Under the pieces are notes generated by a model, which worked only from the letters and a program-made list of their open reading frames with translations, was not told the DNA's origin and made no database searches. The translations under genes were made by a program, and so were the position numbers. A DNA stretch of 33,676 nt from Bacillota bacterium (GTDB taxonomy: Bacteria; Bacillota; Sulfobacillia; UBA3575; DUQP01): NCBI GenBank assembly GCA_012837735.1, contig DUQP01000027.1, positions 1 through 33,676 on the forward strand, read 5' to 3'. This document shows, one piece after another, positions 1 through 8,902 of this stretch. The stretch's first letter is position 1. Every line of letters starts with the position of its first letter.

Positions 1-10
1 GGGTTTCTGC

Positions 11-57
11 GGGACTCAAGGGTCAAGATGAACTCGCTTTGCTCGCCCTTGATTCCC
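11..57. repeat. Imperfect inverted repeat at the left edge
   Basis: The arms at 11-22 and 46-57 are complementary at 11 of 12 positions (GGGACTCAAGGG against CCCTTGATTCCC) and enclose 23 bases. The inner part holds a second CAAG-type repeat and a CTCGC/GCTCG pair, so several foldings are possible. It lies just downstream of the stop codon of the small lipoprotein gene. There is no T-tract on the minus strand after the hairpin, so a classical terminator is doubtful. It could be an extragenic palindrome or the end of a mobile element. Confidence 0.45.
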
Positions 58-65
58 GATCACAA

Positions 66-515
66 TTAGTCGCTAACCATTACGGATTTTTTTAGATGGT
101 TTTTGCGAACATTACTTGACACTAACAAAGCAATTGTCGCATCTGAGAAAATATCACTCACATTACACTGGATAACAAAGGGGCGGCTCTCCTTTATTTC
201 AAATATTAGCACTGAGCCCATCGTTTCCATATCGTTTTTATACAACGCCAAAGACATATCGGGATATCTGGGTATGACAAGATAATATTCTCCCGGTGAT
301 AGGTAATGAATGGGCACGTTAGCGTCATCCAAGTATTTTTGCACATAATAAGCCAGATCACTGATATCATCATAGCCCAAATAAGCCACAGCATATAGCT
401 GATCATCCTCAAACTTGATGGATCCGGGCCTTTGGGTTTCAGAATCGCCTATATCTTCTGGTGCCAGAGAGCATCCTGATAAGAACACCACCAGTACAAA
501 AAAAGAAAACAACAT
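66..515 (-). CDS. Small putative lipoprotein, function unknown, with a probable N-terminal frameshift
   Basis: This 149-residue frame begins inside a signal sequence. Its first residues are hydrophobic and end in a lipobox (LSGC, Cys about residue 15), but the usual positively charged start is missing and no Shine-Dalgarno precedes the ATG at 515. An ATG at 531 with a good site (GAGGTG, six bases away) would start with Met-Lys-Lys in another frame. Removing one A from the A8 run at 521-528 (minus strand) would join the two and give MKKIAMLFSFFVLVVFLSGC, a textbook lipoprotein signal. The mature part is about 135 residues and acidic near the lipid anchor, with the segments YYLVIPRY and IQCNVSDI. 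It would be attached to the outer face of the membrane. I do not recognise the family. The frame break may be a sequencing error, a slippage site or real decay. Confidence 0.6.
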   Translation of the reverse strand: MLFSFFVLVVFLSGCSLAPEDIGDSETQRPGSIKFEDDQLYAVAYLGYDDISDLAYYVQKYLDDANVPIHYLSPGEYYLVIPRYPDMSLALYKNDMETMGSVLIFEIKESRPFVIQCNVSDIFSDATIALLVSSNVRKNHLKKSVMVSD

Positions 516-520
516 CGCTA

Positions 521-528
521 TTTTTTTT
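521..528 (-). other. A8 homopolymer at the lipoprotein start (frameshift or slippage site)
   Basis: On the minus strand the sequence reads ATG followed by eight A residues and then TAGCGATG. With seven A residues the well-spaced ATG at 531 would read straight into the lipoprotein frame; with eight it does not. Runs of this length are known sites of polymerase slippage and of indel error. Confidence 0.6.
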
Positions 529-531
529 CAT

Positions 532-982
532 CCGTGCCACCTCACAAAAAATGCTCCGTGTCAAGAGACGACTATCGCGTCAAAGCATTAAGAGCACTAT
601 TCCCCCACCGATAGATATATCCTGCCAGCAAATTTATCTACTTATTTCATGATGGTTTTCACTGCACAAAAACGATTACCACGAAAGGAATATCTTCTTG
701 CCAATCCTAGATCTATATCGTAATTCATCTATGTCTTCGCAAATGTTACAAATATATCACTTTTTTGAACCAGTCGTCGATATATTATTGCAAAAAAAGG
801 TGAAATAAATAATCTATGTTTTTTCTCCTGAAGAAAAAACAATGGATTACTGCACATCTATATTTGATAATAGCACCCTAATCATTTACCTTCTTTATTG
901 ATTACGGCGACGACAGCTAACAGAGCAAACCAATCATCGTTTTTGCATATTATGGGACTTTTCTCAGCCTGCTAGGTGGAAT
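532..982. other. AT-rich noncoding stretch
   Basis: About 450 bases lie between the two small lipoprotein genes. Both strands are rich in stop codons, and the short + strand frame at 461-652 has no ribosome binding site or recognisable product. I see no RNA gene, no clear repeat and no convincing promoter, although the region must carry the promoter of the lipoprotein gene to its left. Its base composition differs clearly from the GC-rich DNA right of 1690. Confidence 0.5.
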
Positions 983-1489
983 CTATTTCCGCTCTGCAGA
1001 TAATACTCTGAAATTCGTTTCAGAATCATTGCAGGAATATGCAACCGTATAATCATAGACAATCTCATTTAACAGGTCCTTAAGTAACAATGTAACGATA
1101 CCATTACCGAGATATGTTAAGACACTGTCATCGGCGATTACGTGCCGGTTGTCTGCGTCCAGACCAATCGGGTAGCTCCATGTATCTTTCACAAATGCCA
1201 GATAGCAAGCATTCCCATCTTCTTTTGTAAATTGGACAACTCCTGTTAATCCATATGCCCTGTCCTCAGCGACAACACAGTCCGTTATTGTGCGGTTGCT
1301 GTTCTCCTTCTCATTATTGAAAATAAACCTAACCTGTTCTTTGGTGAAAGTTTTTTCTGTAACAGAATCCGCCGTGACATCAGGCTGCGCTGAAATTTCC
1401 CTCCATCTTTTGGGATCGCTCTTCTGACACGCGGATAGGAATAAGCAAACCACAATACACAGTAATGCCACTGTTAACACTTTTTTCAT
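983..1489 (-). CDS. Small putative lipoprotein, function unknown
   Basis: The product is 168 residues from the ATG at 1489, which has a good Shine-Dalgarno (GAGGG, eight bases away); a longer frame from 1516 lacks one. The N-terminus MKKVLTVALLCIVVCLFLSA is followed by Cys21, so LSAC is a lipobox and the protein should be lipid-anchored outside the membrane. The mature part has no motif I recognise. It contains two further cysteines (in TDCVV and NACYL) and one near the C-terminus (YSCND). It stands alone in AT-rich DNA downstream of the ppdK hairpin, in the same orientation as the other small lipoprotein; the two do not look alike beyond the signal peptide. Start and gene status are fairly certain, function is unknown. 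Confidence 0.72.
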   Translation of the reverse strand: MKKVLTVALLCIVVCLFLSACQKSDPKRWREISAQPDVTADSVTEKTFTKEQVRFIFNNEKENSNRTITDCVVAEDRAYGLTGVVQFTKEDGNACYLAFVKDTWSYPIGLDADNRHVIADDSVLTYLGNGIVTLLLKDLLNEIVYDYTVAYSCNDSETNFRVLSAERK

Positions 1490-1576
1490 GAGTATTTCCC
1501 TCGCAATATTAATCATCCCACATCACATTATCCAAAAAATTACCACATGTTTTCCAACAGCAACCCTGAGAGCCAA

Positions 1577-1621
1577 CGAAAAAGGGTACTGCTCAAGACT
1601 TGATTGCAATACCCTTTTTCG
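1577..1621 (-). terminator. Hairpin downstream of ppdK
   Basis: A perfect 12-base inverted repeat (1577-1588 with 1610-1621, CGAAAAAGGGTA arms) encloses a 21-base loop. It lies about 70 bases past the ppdK stop. The five T residues fall within the stem on the minus strand rather than after it, so it may act as a terminator or only as a transcript-stabilising hairpin. Its AT-rich arms could work in either direction. Confidence 0.5.
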
Positions 1622-1690
1622 AGATTCCTTTGATTAGTCTTTACGTCTATCGCAGTCCTCCAAGTTGATGTGCCTACAGAATGTGATCAA

Positions 1691-4339
1691 TTACCGCGGA
1701 GAACTTATTGCCACCTGAGCTGCTGCCAAACGCGCCACCGGCACCCGGAACGGTGAGCAACTCACATAATCCAGGCCAATCTCATGGCAAAACTGAATTG
1801 AGGACGGATCACCGCCATGCTCCCCACAAATCCCGATGGACAAATCAGGACGGGTAGCCCGGCCGAGTTCCAACGCCATTTGCATCAGCTTGCCCACCCC
1901 ATTCCGATCCAGTTCCGCAAACGGGTTGGCCGGCAGGATTTTATTCATCAGATAATGGGTGAGGAACTTGCCCTCGGCGTCATCTCGGCTGAAGCCAAAT
2001 GTCATCTGGGTGAGGTCATTGGTGCCGAAAGAGAAGAATTCAGCGTAAGTGGCGATCTCATCTGCCGTTAGAGCGGCGCGCGGCACCTCAATCATCGTGC
2101 CCACTTTGTATGAGAATTTCACGCCGGTTTGCGCTTGCACATCTTTTGCTGCCCGAACCACGACCTGGCGGGTGGCTTCCAATTCCCGGTAGTGGCCCAC
2201 CAGCGGAATCATAACCTCCGGCTTGATCGTCAATCCTTCTTCCCCGACCAATTTCGCTACCGCCTGGAAGATGGCGCGGGCCTGCATCTCATAGATTTCA
2301 GGCGAGATTATCCCCACCCGGCAACCTCTGTGCCCCATCATCGGGTTCGCTTCCTGCATTCGCTGCACCTTTGTCAACAGGGCTTGTTTTTCTGCCAATG
2401 CCGTCCGGTCCCCGGCTTTTTCCAACTCCCAGACGCTTTTGTGCAATTCCATTTCATCCGGTAAGAATTCGTGCAAGGGAGGATCCAAGAGCCTGATGAT
2501 GACTGGATAGCCGGCCATGGCCCGCAGAATCCCTTCAAAGTCTCCCTGCTGCATGGGCAGGAGTTTATCCAATGCGGCCTGTCGTTCTTCCTCATTAGCT
2601 GCCAAGATCATATCTTGCACCACCGGCAGACGGTCCTGCGCCATGAACATATGCTCCGTGCGGCACAGGCCAATTCCGACGGCGCCAAAACGCCTGGCCG
2701 CCTCAGCATCAGCCGGAGTATCGGCGTTAGCGTACACTTCTAGGCGCGCTTCTTCATCGGCCCAACTGAGTAGACGGGCGAATTCCGCCCCTAATTTTGG
2801 CTCGATAGTTTCCACCAGCCCGTCAAATACGCGACCGGTGGTACCATCGATGGAAATCAAGTCTCCTTGCCGATACAGGCGTTCTCCCACCCGCAACGTG
2901 CCATTGACCAAATCGATCTCCAGCGCCTCACAACCCACTACGGCCGGTTTACCCATCCCGCGCGCCACAATTGCGGCATGACATGTCATGCCGCCCCGGC
3001 TGGTAAGCACGCCTTGAGCTTGCACAATGCCATGAATATCGTCCGGGGTGGTTTCCGGCCGCACCAGGATCACCTTTTCCCCTGCCTCACCAAGCCGTTC
3101 CGCTTCATCGGCGGAAAAGGCCACTTGCCCACTGGCCGCTCCGGGCGAGGCCGGCAATCCGACCGCCACCACATCACTATCAGTTTGCGGATCCACCTGC
3201 CGGTGCAACAGCTGCACCAATTGCTCCGGATCAACCCGGCGGAGAGCCTCGCGACGATCGATCAGTCCCTCGTCCACCATTTCGATCGCAATCCGGACCG
3301 CTGCTTGGGCCGTCCGCTTGCCGCTGCGCGTCTGGAGAATATAGAGGCGGCCTTTTTCGACGGTGAATTCGATGTCTTGCATTTCCTTGTAATGGGATTC
3401 CAACAACCGGCAAGCTGCCTGCAGTTCTGCCCAGACATCAGGCATCTCCATCGCCAACTGGGCAATCGGCTTCGGGGTGCGGATTCCCGCCACCACATCT
3501 TCACCCTGGGCATTTATCAGGTACTCACCGTACAGGACCGCTTCACCGGTATTCGGGTTGCGGGTGAACAACACCCCTGTCCCACAATCGGCCCCGAGGT
3601 TGCCAAACACCATCGCCTGCACATTGACAGCCGTCCCCAGGTCATCCGGAATATGATGAATGCGCCGGTACACGATCGCCCGCTCGTTCTGCCAGGAAGC
3701 CAGTACGGCATGCACTGCCATCAACAACTGTTCGTGCGGATCCTGCGGAAAAGAAACGCCGGTTTCCTGGAGCACCAATTTTTTGTAGTCCTCTATCAAT
3801 TCAGCCAGAGTAGCACTTTTAATCTCGTAGTCGTATTGGGCGCCAACGGCTACCCGCTTTTGCGCCAGGAGCTCTTCAAAACGGGCATGCGGGATTTTCA
3901 ACACCACATTGCCAAACATCTGGATGAACCGCCGGAAACAATCCAAGGCAAAGCGCTCATCATTCGCGTTGGCTGCCAACCCCTGGACAGTTTCATCATT
4001 CAGGCCTAAATTGAGGATAGTATCCATCATACCAGGCATGGAAACGGCAGCACCGGAACGCACTGACACTAACAGTGGATTCTGGGCATCGCCAAACGAC
4101 TTGCCCGTCTGCTTCTCCACCACAGACAGTTTTTCTGCCAATTGCTCCGCCAATCCCTCCGGCAAGCGCCTGCCCTCTTCATAAAAGCGCCGACAAGCAA
4201 TCGTCGTGATGGTCAATCCAGGCGGCACAGGCAGGCCGATGCGAGTCATCTCGGCCAAATTAGCGCCCTTACCTCCCAGCAATTCCCGCGCGCCGGCATC
4301 ACCATCGGCAAACAGCAGCACTAACTCCTTCTCTGTCAC
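1691..4339 (-). CDS. ppdK: Pyruvate, phosphate dikinase
   Basis: PPDK interconverts pyruvate, ATP and phosphate with PEP, AMP and pyrophosphate in the cytoplasm. The 882 residues from a GTG at 4339 match the usual length of about 875-880. That start has a GGGGGAG site; the longer frame from 4372 does not. The order is an N-terminal ATP-grasp domain, the swivelling phosphohistidine domain with GGMTCHAA (catalytic His454, regulatory Thr452), and a C-terminal PEP/pyruvate TIM barrel ending in GICGEHGGDP with the conserved Cys. Thr452 is the residue that PSRP-type regulators phosphorylate in known systems, and such a regulator is encoded immediately upstream, with a gap of 35 bases. In anaerobes the enzyme serves glycolysis or gluconeogenesis and pyrophosphate use; the direction here cannot be told. 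The assignment is very secure. Confidence 0.97.
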   Translation of the reverse strand: MTEKELVLLFADGDAGARELLGGKGANLAEMTRIGLPVPPGLTITTIACRRFYEEGRRLPEGLAEQLAEKLSVVEKQTGKSFGDAQNPLLVSVRSGAAVSMPGMMDTILNLGLNDETVQGLAANANDERFALDCFRRFIQMFGNVVLKIPHARFEELLAQKRVAVGAQYDYEIKSATLAELIEDYKKLVLQETGVSFPQDPHEQLLMAVHAVLASWQNERAIVYRRIHHIPDDLGTAVNVQAMVFGNLGADCGTGVLFTRNPNTGEAVLYGEYLINAQGEDVVAGIRTPKPIAQLAMEMPDVWAELQAACRLLESHYKEMQDIEFTVEKGRLYILQTRSGKRTAQAAVRIAIEMVDEGLIDRREALRRVDPEQLVQLLHRQVDPQTDSDVVAVGLPASPGAASGQVAFSADEAERLGEAGEKVILVRPETTPDDIHGIVQAQGVLTSRGGMTCHAAIVARGMGKPAVVGCEALEIDLVNGTLRVGERLYRQGDLISIDGTTGRVFDGLVETIEPKLGAEFARLLSWADEEARLEVYANADTPADAEAARRFGAVGIGLCRTEHMFMAQDRLPVVQDMILAANEEERQAALDKLLPMQQGDFEGILRAMAGYPVIIRLLDPPLHEFLPDEMELHKSVWELEKAGDRTALAEKQALLTKVQRMQEANPMMGHRGCRVGIISPEIYEMQARAIFQAVAKLVGEEGLTIKPEVMIPLVGHYRELEATRQVVVRAAKDVQAQTGVKFSYKVGTMIEVPRAALTADEIATYAEFFSFGTNDLTQMTFGFSRDDAEGKFLTHYLMNKILPANPFAELDRNGVGKLMQMALELGRATRPDLSIGICGEHGGDPSSIQFCHEIGLDYVSCSPFRVPVARLAAAQVAISSPR

Positions 4340-4374
4340 GCTTCTCCCCCCACAAGCTTGATATTCTACCACTA

Positions 4375-5217
4375 CTACCGCTGCTTAGCCCGCCAACCCA
4401 TTACCTCCAACACCTGGTTAGCGGTTTCCTCAATCGCCCGGTCAGTGGCATCGATCACAGGGCAGCGGAGGCGGCGAAAAACGTCTTCAGCGTAATTCAA
4501 CTCCGCCATAATGCGTTCCATGGAAGCATAATTGGCATCTGCCCCCAAACCCATAGCCTGTAACCGGGCGGCGCGGATCCGATATAACTGCTCCGGTGAC
4601 ACTGTCAGGCCCACCGTCCGCCCTCTCTCCAATCGGAACAATATTTCCGGAGGCTTAATTTCCGGCACCAGTGGCAGGTTAGCCACTTTCAGGCCGCGCG
4701 CATGGGCGAGAAAAAGGCTGACCGGTGTCTTGGATGAGCGCGAGATGCCTAGCAAAACCAGATCGGCTTCCCGCAGACCGCTTGTGTCTTTGCCATCGTC
4801 ATGTTTGACGGCAAATTCCACTGCCTCCACGCGCGCGAAATATTGCTTATCCATGCGATATACCAATCCCGGCTGCAGGCGCGGTGGTTTCCCGGTGAGC
4901 TGCGCGAAGGCATTCATCATCGGCCCCATGATATCAACACTGGCCAATCCAAAGCGGCTGGCTTCCCGCTGTATCAAGTTCCGCAGGGCCGGCAGAATAA
5001 TGGTATAAACGATCAATACCCGCCGCCCGCTGCTCTCCACTTTCCGAGCTTTGGCAATCATCCGGTGCACATCCGTCTCCTCCTGCACATGGTGGATCCG
5101 CCTGACCTCCACCATTCCGGAGTTGAACTGAATGGCTGCCGCCTTTGTCACCAGCTCGGCTGTCTCGCCCAGGGAATCGGAAACAACGAACACCACCGGG
5201 GGCGCGTCCCCTTTCAT
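4375..5217 (-). CDS. PPDK regulatory protein (DUF299 bifunctional Ser/Thr kinase/phosphorylase)
   Basis: Members of this family (B. subtilis YqfL, plant RP1, E. coli PpsR) phosphorylate with ADP, and dephosphorylate by phosphorolysis, the Thr next to the catalytic His of PPDK or PEP synthase, switching it off and on. The 280-residue product starts at the ATG at 5217, with GGGAGG eight bases upstream; a TTG at 5238 overlapping the glyS stop is less likely. It opens with VVFVVSDSLGETAE, typical of the family, and has the P-loop GISRSSKT at residues 157-164. It lies between glyS and ppdK, whose product is its probable substrate. The coupling to glyS follows an order common in Firmicutes and probably places it under the glycine T-box transcript. 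Confidence 0.93.
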   Translation of the reverse strand: MKGDAPPVVFVVSDSLGETAELVTKAAAIQFNSGMVEVRRIHHVQEETDVHRMIAKARKVESSGRRVLIVYTIILPALRNLIQREASRFGLASVDIMGPMMNAFAQLTGKPPRLQPGLVYRMDKQYFARVEAVEFAVKHDDGKDTSGLREADLVLLGISRSSKTPVSLFLAHARGLKVANLPLVPEIKPPEILFRLERGRTVGLTVSPEQLYRIRAARLQAMGLGADANYASMERIMAELNYAEDVFRRLRCPVIDATDRAIEETANQVLEVMGWRAKQR

Positions 5218-5234
5218 CCTCAACGCCTCCCAAG

Positions 5235-7316
5235 TCAATCCTGTACTATCTTGCCGAGGTCAGCTGCTAAACAACTCAAGTCCCGCACCTCGCGCAGCAG
5301 GGCGAGCCGGTTGTCCCGAAGAGCGGGTTCGTCCACCATTACCATCACGCCATCTAAGAACGCATCCAGCACCGGTCTCAAACTGGCCGCAGTGGCGAAG
5401 AAATCACGCCAGGCTCCGTCCACGACCTGTTTCTGGGCGGTGTTCCGCATACTCTCTAGCGCCTGATACAATTCTTTTTCCACGTTCTCCTGCAGTAGTT
5501 GCACCTGGATCGCTTCTTTTCCGGCCTTGGCCGCCAGGTTGGCCGCACGCCGATAAACGGTCAATAAATCCGCCATTACTTGCGGCTCCCCGCGGCGCAA
5601 GTCATCAAGGGCCAACCCGCAGGCCAGCGTCCGCTCCGGATCGTTGAAGCGGCCGCTCAGCACCGCTTCCACCGTGTCGTAGCGCACACCGGCTTCCTGC
5701 AAGATAGTCGCCATGCGGACAGCGAAAAACTCCAGGACGGCAGACACTAGAGCATCTTGATTAATGTCCGGCTGCTCCAAACCCCGCAACGCTTCCGTGA
5801 CCAAGGCGGGCAAAGCCAAATTGAAACTTCGTTCTGTCATGATGCGCAGCACCGCCAGGGCATGCCGGCGCAAACCATACGGATCCTGAGAACCGGTAGG
5901 TTGAATGCCGACTGCAAAACAGCCGGCGATTGTATCGAGCCGGTCGGCCAAACTGAGCAGAGCACCAGCAGTCGTTGCCGGCAACTGGTCACCGGCGCTG
6001 CGCGGCAAATAGTGTTCCCGGATGGCAAGCGCGACCGCTTCGGACTCACCCTGCCGCCGGGCATACTCGGCACCCATAATCCCCTGCAACTCCGGAAACT
6101 CGCCTACCATATTGGTAACTAAATCAGACTTGCACAAACGGGCCGCTCGCACAGCGGGGGCTCGCACCTCAGCATCTATGCCGGCCGCTTCGGCCAAGAA
6201 TCCGACCAACCGCTGCACACGCTGCACTTTGGCGCGGAGACTGCCCAAACCAGCCTGAAACATGACCTTTTCCAGGTCGGAAAGCCGCTCTTCCAAACTG
6301 CGCCTTTTGTCTTCAGCGAAAAAGAACATGGCATCTGCCAAACGGGCCCGCAATACCTTCTCGTTTCCGGCCCGCACGAAATCTAAACCGTCTCCTTTGC
6401 CATTACGGACGGCAATAAATACCGGTGCCAGGCCCTGCTGGGTGAAAACCGGGAAATACCTTTGGTGTGAGCGCATGCTGGTGATCAAGACCTCAGCTGG
6501 CAGTCGCAAGAAATCCGGGTTCATACGCCCGGCAAACGCCTGTGGCTCTTCGACCAAGAACACCACTTCGTCCAACAATTCACGGTCTTCCCCCAACTGC
6601 CCGCCATGTTCTGCCGCCAAAGCTCGCGCTTCGTGCAGGATGATCTGCCGTCTTTCTTCCTGATCGACCACCACCCCGGCCTCCCGCAGTGACGCCACAT
6701 AAGCGGCAGGTTCTGCGATTACCACTTCCTGAAAACCGGAAAAACGACGCCCACGACTGATACGTCCAGCGGAAATCCCCGCCACGGTAAAGGGCAATAC
6801 CTCATCCCCTAACAGTGCCACTAACCAGTGCAGCGGACGCACAAAACGTAGATCATTATCCCCCCAGCGCATGGACTTGGGAAACTCCAGCCCTGTGATC
6901 AAATCGGGCAAAGCCTCCGCCAGGACTTCCCTGGCCGGACGCCCCTGCTCCAAACGGTGGGCAAACAGGTAAGTTCCACCGTTTACCTCCCGCACCACCA
7001 GATCGGTGACCTGTAGACCCTGACTGCGCGCAAACCCTTCCGCCGCTTTGGTGGGCTTACCCTGCTCATCAAAAGCCACCCCAATAGCCGGTCCCCTGAC
7101 ATCGACGACCAAATCCTCTTGATAATCGGCCACCGCATCAACCAAAACGGCCAGGCGCCGGGGGGTTCCCACAGCCCGCACCCCGCCCGCCGACAAACGC
7201 AATTCCGATAGCAATGTCCGGATGCGCTCCTCTAACTGCTGTAAAGCAGCCGGCATGACAGCGGCCGGCACCTCTTCCAATCCTATCTCCAGCAGAAAAT
7301 CCTTAGTTCTCACCAT
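5235..7316 (-). CDS. glyS: Glycine--tRNA ligase beta subunit
   Basis: The beta subunit of the heterotetrameric bacterial glycyl-tRNA synthetase recognises tRNA-Gly and works with GlyQ in the cytoplasm. The product is 693 residues, normal for the family. The chosen ATG at 7316 begins [20 protein letters not shown], the family-typical N-terminus. The site GGAGGGGGG lies about ten bases upstream, and the longer frame from 7397 would add residues antisense to nothing conserved while overlapping glyQ deeply. The last 14 bases of glyQ overlap this start, so translation is probably coupled. The HD-like and anticodon-binding regions follow in the usual order (for example [19 protein letters not shown] near the middle). 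Expression should follow the T-box upstream of glyQ. Confidence 0.96.
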   Translation of the reverse strand: MVRTKDFLLEIGLEEVPAAVMPAALQQLEERIRTLLSELRLSAGGVRAVGTPRRLAVLVDAVADYQEDLVVDVRGPAIGVAFDEQGKPTKAAEGFARSQGLQVTDLVVREVNGGTYLFAHRLEQGRPAREVLAEALPDLITGLEFPKSMRWGDNDLRFVRPLHWLVALLGDEVLPFTVAGISAGRISRGRRFSGFQEVVIAEPAAYVASLREAGVVVDQEERRQIILHEARALAAEHGGQLGEDRELLDEVVFLVEEPQAFAGRMNPDFLRLPAEVLITSMRSHQRYFPVFTQQGLAPVFIAVRNGKGDGLDFVRAGNEKVLRARLADAMFFFAEDKRRSLEERLSDLEKVMFQAGLGSLRAKVQRVQRLVGFLAEAAGIDAEVRAPAVRAARLCKSDLVTNMVGEFPELQGIMGAEYARRQGESEAVALAIREHYLPRSAGDQLPATTAGALLSLADRLDTIAGCFAVGIQPTGSQDPYGLRRHALAVLRIMTERSFNLALPALVTEALRGLEQPDINQDALVSAVLEFFAVRMATILQEAGVRYDTVEAVLSGRFNDPERTLACGLALDDLRRGEPQVMADLLTVYRRAANLAAKAGKEAIQVQLLQENVEKELYQALESMRNTAQKQVVDGAWRDFFATAASLRPVLDAFLDGVMVMVDEPALRDNRLALLREVRDLSCLAADLGKIVQD

Positions 7317-8208
7317 TGGTTTGCGCCCCCCTCCGGCCCCAGGCGCGCAGGAGCGGAAAACCCATTTCCTCGCGCTGCGCCAAATATGCCTCGGCATACA
7401 ACCGCGCTAGGTGTCGTACGCGAGCAATGTAGCCGGTGCGTTGGGTAACACTGATTGCGCCGCGCGCCTCCAAAAGGTTGAAAGTGTGCGAACACTTCAA
7501 AACATAATCATATCCGGGCAAAACCAGGTTTAGGCCTACTAAGCGTTTCGCTTCTCCTTCATACATGTCGAAGAGCGCGAACAACAATTCCCGGTCCGCC
7601 TCTTCAAAGCTGTACTGGGAGTGCTCCCGTTCCGCCCGCTGGAACAGTTCCCGGTATGTGACCCCATCCACCCATTCAATATCAAAGACATTGTCCACAT
7701 CCTGCAGATAGCTGGCTAACCGCTCTAAACCATAAGTAATTTCCACCGCTACCGGTTTGACGTCCATACCACCCACCTGCTGGAAATAGGTAAACTGGGT
7801 GACCTCCATGCCATCCAACCAGACCTCCCAGCCCAGGCCCCAGGCACCGAGGGTCGGGGCTTCCCAGTTGTCTTCCACGAATCTGATATCATGCAGGGCA
7901 GGATCGATCCCCAATTCCTGCAGACTGAGCAGATACAGGTCTTGAATATGCAAGGGGGATGGTTTCATGATCACCTGGTACTGATGATGCTGGTAAAGGC
8001 GGTTCGGGTTATCGCCATAGCGTCCATCGGCCGGTCGCCGGGAAGGCTCCACGTACGCCACATTCCATGGCTCAGGCCCGAGAGCACGCAAAAAGGTGGC
8101 GGGATTCATCGTCCCCGCGCCTTTTTCCACATCATAGGGCTGCAGGATAGCGCACCCCTGCCTGCCCCAAAAAGTCTCCAGAGTCAGCACCATTTCTTGA
8201 AAATTCAT
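7303..8208 (-). CDS. glyQ: Glycine--tRNA ligase alpha subunit
   Basis: GlyQ is the class II catalytic subunit that activates glycine with ATP and charges tRNA-Gly as an alpha2-beta2 enzyme with GlyS. The product is 301 residues, close to the usual 290-300. Strongly conserved stretches include [19 protein letters not shown] at the start, [38 protein letters not shown] and the class II segment [14 protein letters not shown]. The ATG at 8208 has GGGGG seven bases upstream and sits 30 bases after the T-box terminator. The operon continues through glyS and probably the PPDK regulator and ppdK. Identity is certain. Confidence 0.97.
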   Translation of the reverse strand: MNFQEMVLTLETFWGRQGCAILQPYDVEKGAGTMNPATFLRALGPEPWNVAYVEPSRRPADGRYGDNPNRLYQHHQYQVIMKPSPLHIQDLYLLSLQELGIDPALHDIRFVEDNWEAPTLGAWGLGWEVWLDGMEVTQFTYFQQVGGMDVKPVAVEITYGLERLASYLQDVDNVFDIEWVDGVTYRELFQRAEREHSQYSFEEADRELLFALFDMYEGEAKRLVGLNLVLPGYDYVLKCSHTFNLLEARGAISVTQRTGYIARVRHLARLYAEAYLAQREEMGFPLLRAWGRRGAQTNGEN

Positions 8209-8238
8209 TTTCCTACCCCCAAATAACGACTTTTGCAG

Positions 8239-8454
8239 AAAAAAAAGGCCCGCCCTGACAAATGGTCAGGGACGAGAGCCTTCCTCCCGCGGTTCCACCC
8301 TGATTGACCCGCAGCACGTGCAGGTCCGCTCACTGGTGCAAGGCTTGGGAACGCCTTCACAGGAGGCTGTGCCGGGATTCCACCACGTCCCAGCTCTCTG
8401 CCAACAACCCTCCCTGTTACTCCTTTCCCGCATCGCCGAAACCGATTTCATTTA
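8239..8454 (-). promoter_or_regulatory. T-box riboswitch leader, glycine-specific
   Basis: T-box leaders read the charging state of a tRNA and end transcription when it is charged. The minus strand shows the parts in order. An AGTAA element lies near the 5' end of stem I, followed by a distal part with AGAGAGCTGGGA. The stem returns (CCTCCTG) into the specifier region GTGAAGGCGTTCCC, in which GGC (8353-8355) is the likely glycine specifier. Next comes the T-box sequence AGGGTGGAACCGCG at 8288-8301, and finally a terminator hairpin (CCCTGAC/GTCAGGG, 8253-8271) with a run of eight T (8239-8246). The gene that follows is glyQ, which agrees with the GGC specifier. Confidence 0.94.
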
Positions 8455-8460
8455 CACCTC

Positions 8461-8489
8461 AATCTACCATTTCAGGCTGCCGATGTCAA
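8461..8489 (-). promoter_or_regulatory. Sigma-A-type promoter of the glyQS T-box transcript
   Basis: TTGACA (8484-8489) and TAGATT (8461-8466) are separated by exactly 17 bases. The -35 box begins six bases after the stop codon of the DUF4342 gene. Transcription would start near 8454, at the beginning of the T-box leader. Confidence 0.8.
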
Positions 8490-8494
8490 GGTAG

Positions 8495-8902
8495 CTACAT
8501 GATGGGATCATCGTCTCCAGCAAACGGGTCGCAGGGATCAACCTGGCGTTCCACCTCGATCGTGCAGCGCGTCACCATCGCCGCCACCACACCCAGAGCG
8601 GCAATCGTAGGCAAAAGCAACGCCCCCACCGCCCCTACTGTGACAGGGATCTCAAACAGAATTTTTTCTCCTTGCCGCACCCGCACCCTGGTCACATTAC
8701 CCTCATGGATCAAATCCTTGACCTTTTCCACTAATTCCGAACCGTGCACCTGGATCCGTTCCTGCCAGGTGCCAGCCCGTTCTTCCAGGCGAGCCAAGGC
8801 ATCGATCACGTCACCGCCCGCTTCTTCTAAAACCTCGCGCGCCTCCCGGTAAGAAACCCCGGTTCGTTCCCGGATGATGTCAATCTTCTCCAGATATTCC
8901 AT
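8495..8902 (-). CDS. DUF4342 family protein with UBA-like N-terminus and one membrane segment
   Basis: The 135-residue product begins with a helical segment (residues about 5-42, IIRERTGVSYREAREVLEEA) resembling the UBA-like domain of elongation factor Ts. It continues with a basic, strand-rich part (NVTRVRVRQGEKILFEIPVT) and a hydrophobic segment (about residues 87-110), ending in an acidic tail. This layout matches DUF4342. The function is not established; a membrane-linked regulatory or binding role is only inferred. The ATG at 8902 has a strong GGGAGGTG site and lies inside the end of recO (23-base overlap), so the two are likely co-translated. The gene is followed directly by the T-box promoter, making it the last gene of its unit. 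Confidence 0.82.
   Translation of the reverse strand: MEYLEKIDIIRERTGVSYREAREVLEEAGGDVIDALARLEERAGTWQERIQVHGSELVEKVKDLIHEGNVTRVRVRQGEKILFEIPVTVGAVGALLLPTIAALGVVAAMVTRCTIEVERQVDPCDPFAGDDDPIM

Noticed and set aside
461-652. Short + strand frame in the AT-rich left region
   Set aside because: It has no ribosome binding site, its residues look random, and it overlaps the lipoprotein start on the other strand.
2867-4009. Open frame of 380 codons on the + strand inside ppdK
   Set aside because: It is antisense to a highly conserved gene, has a low-complexity composition typical of reverse-complement shadows and no ribosome binding site.
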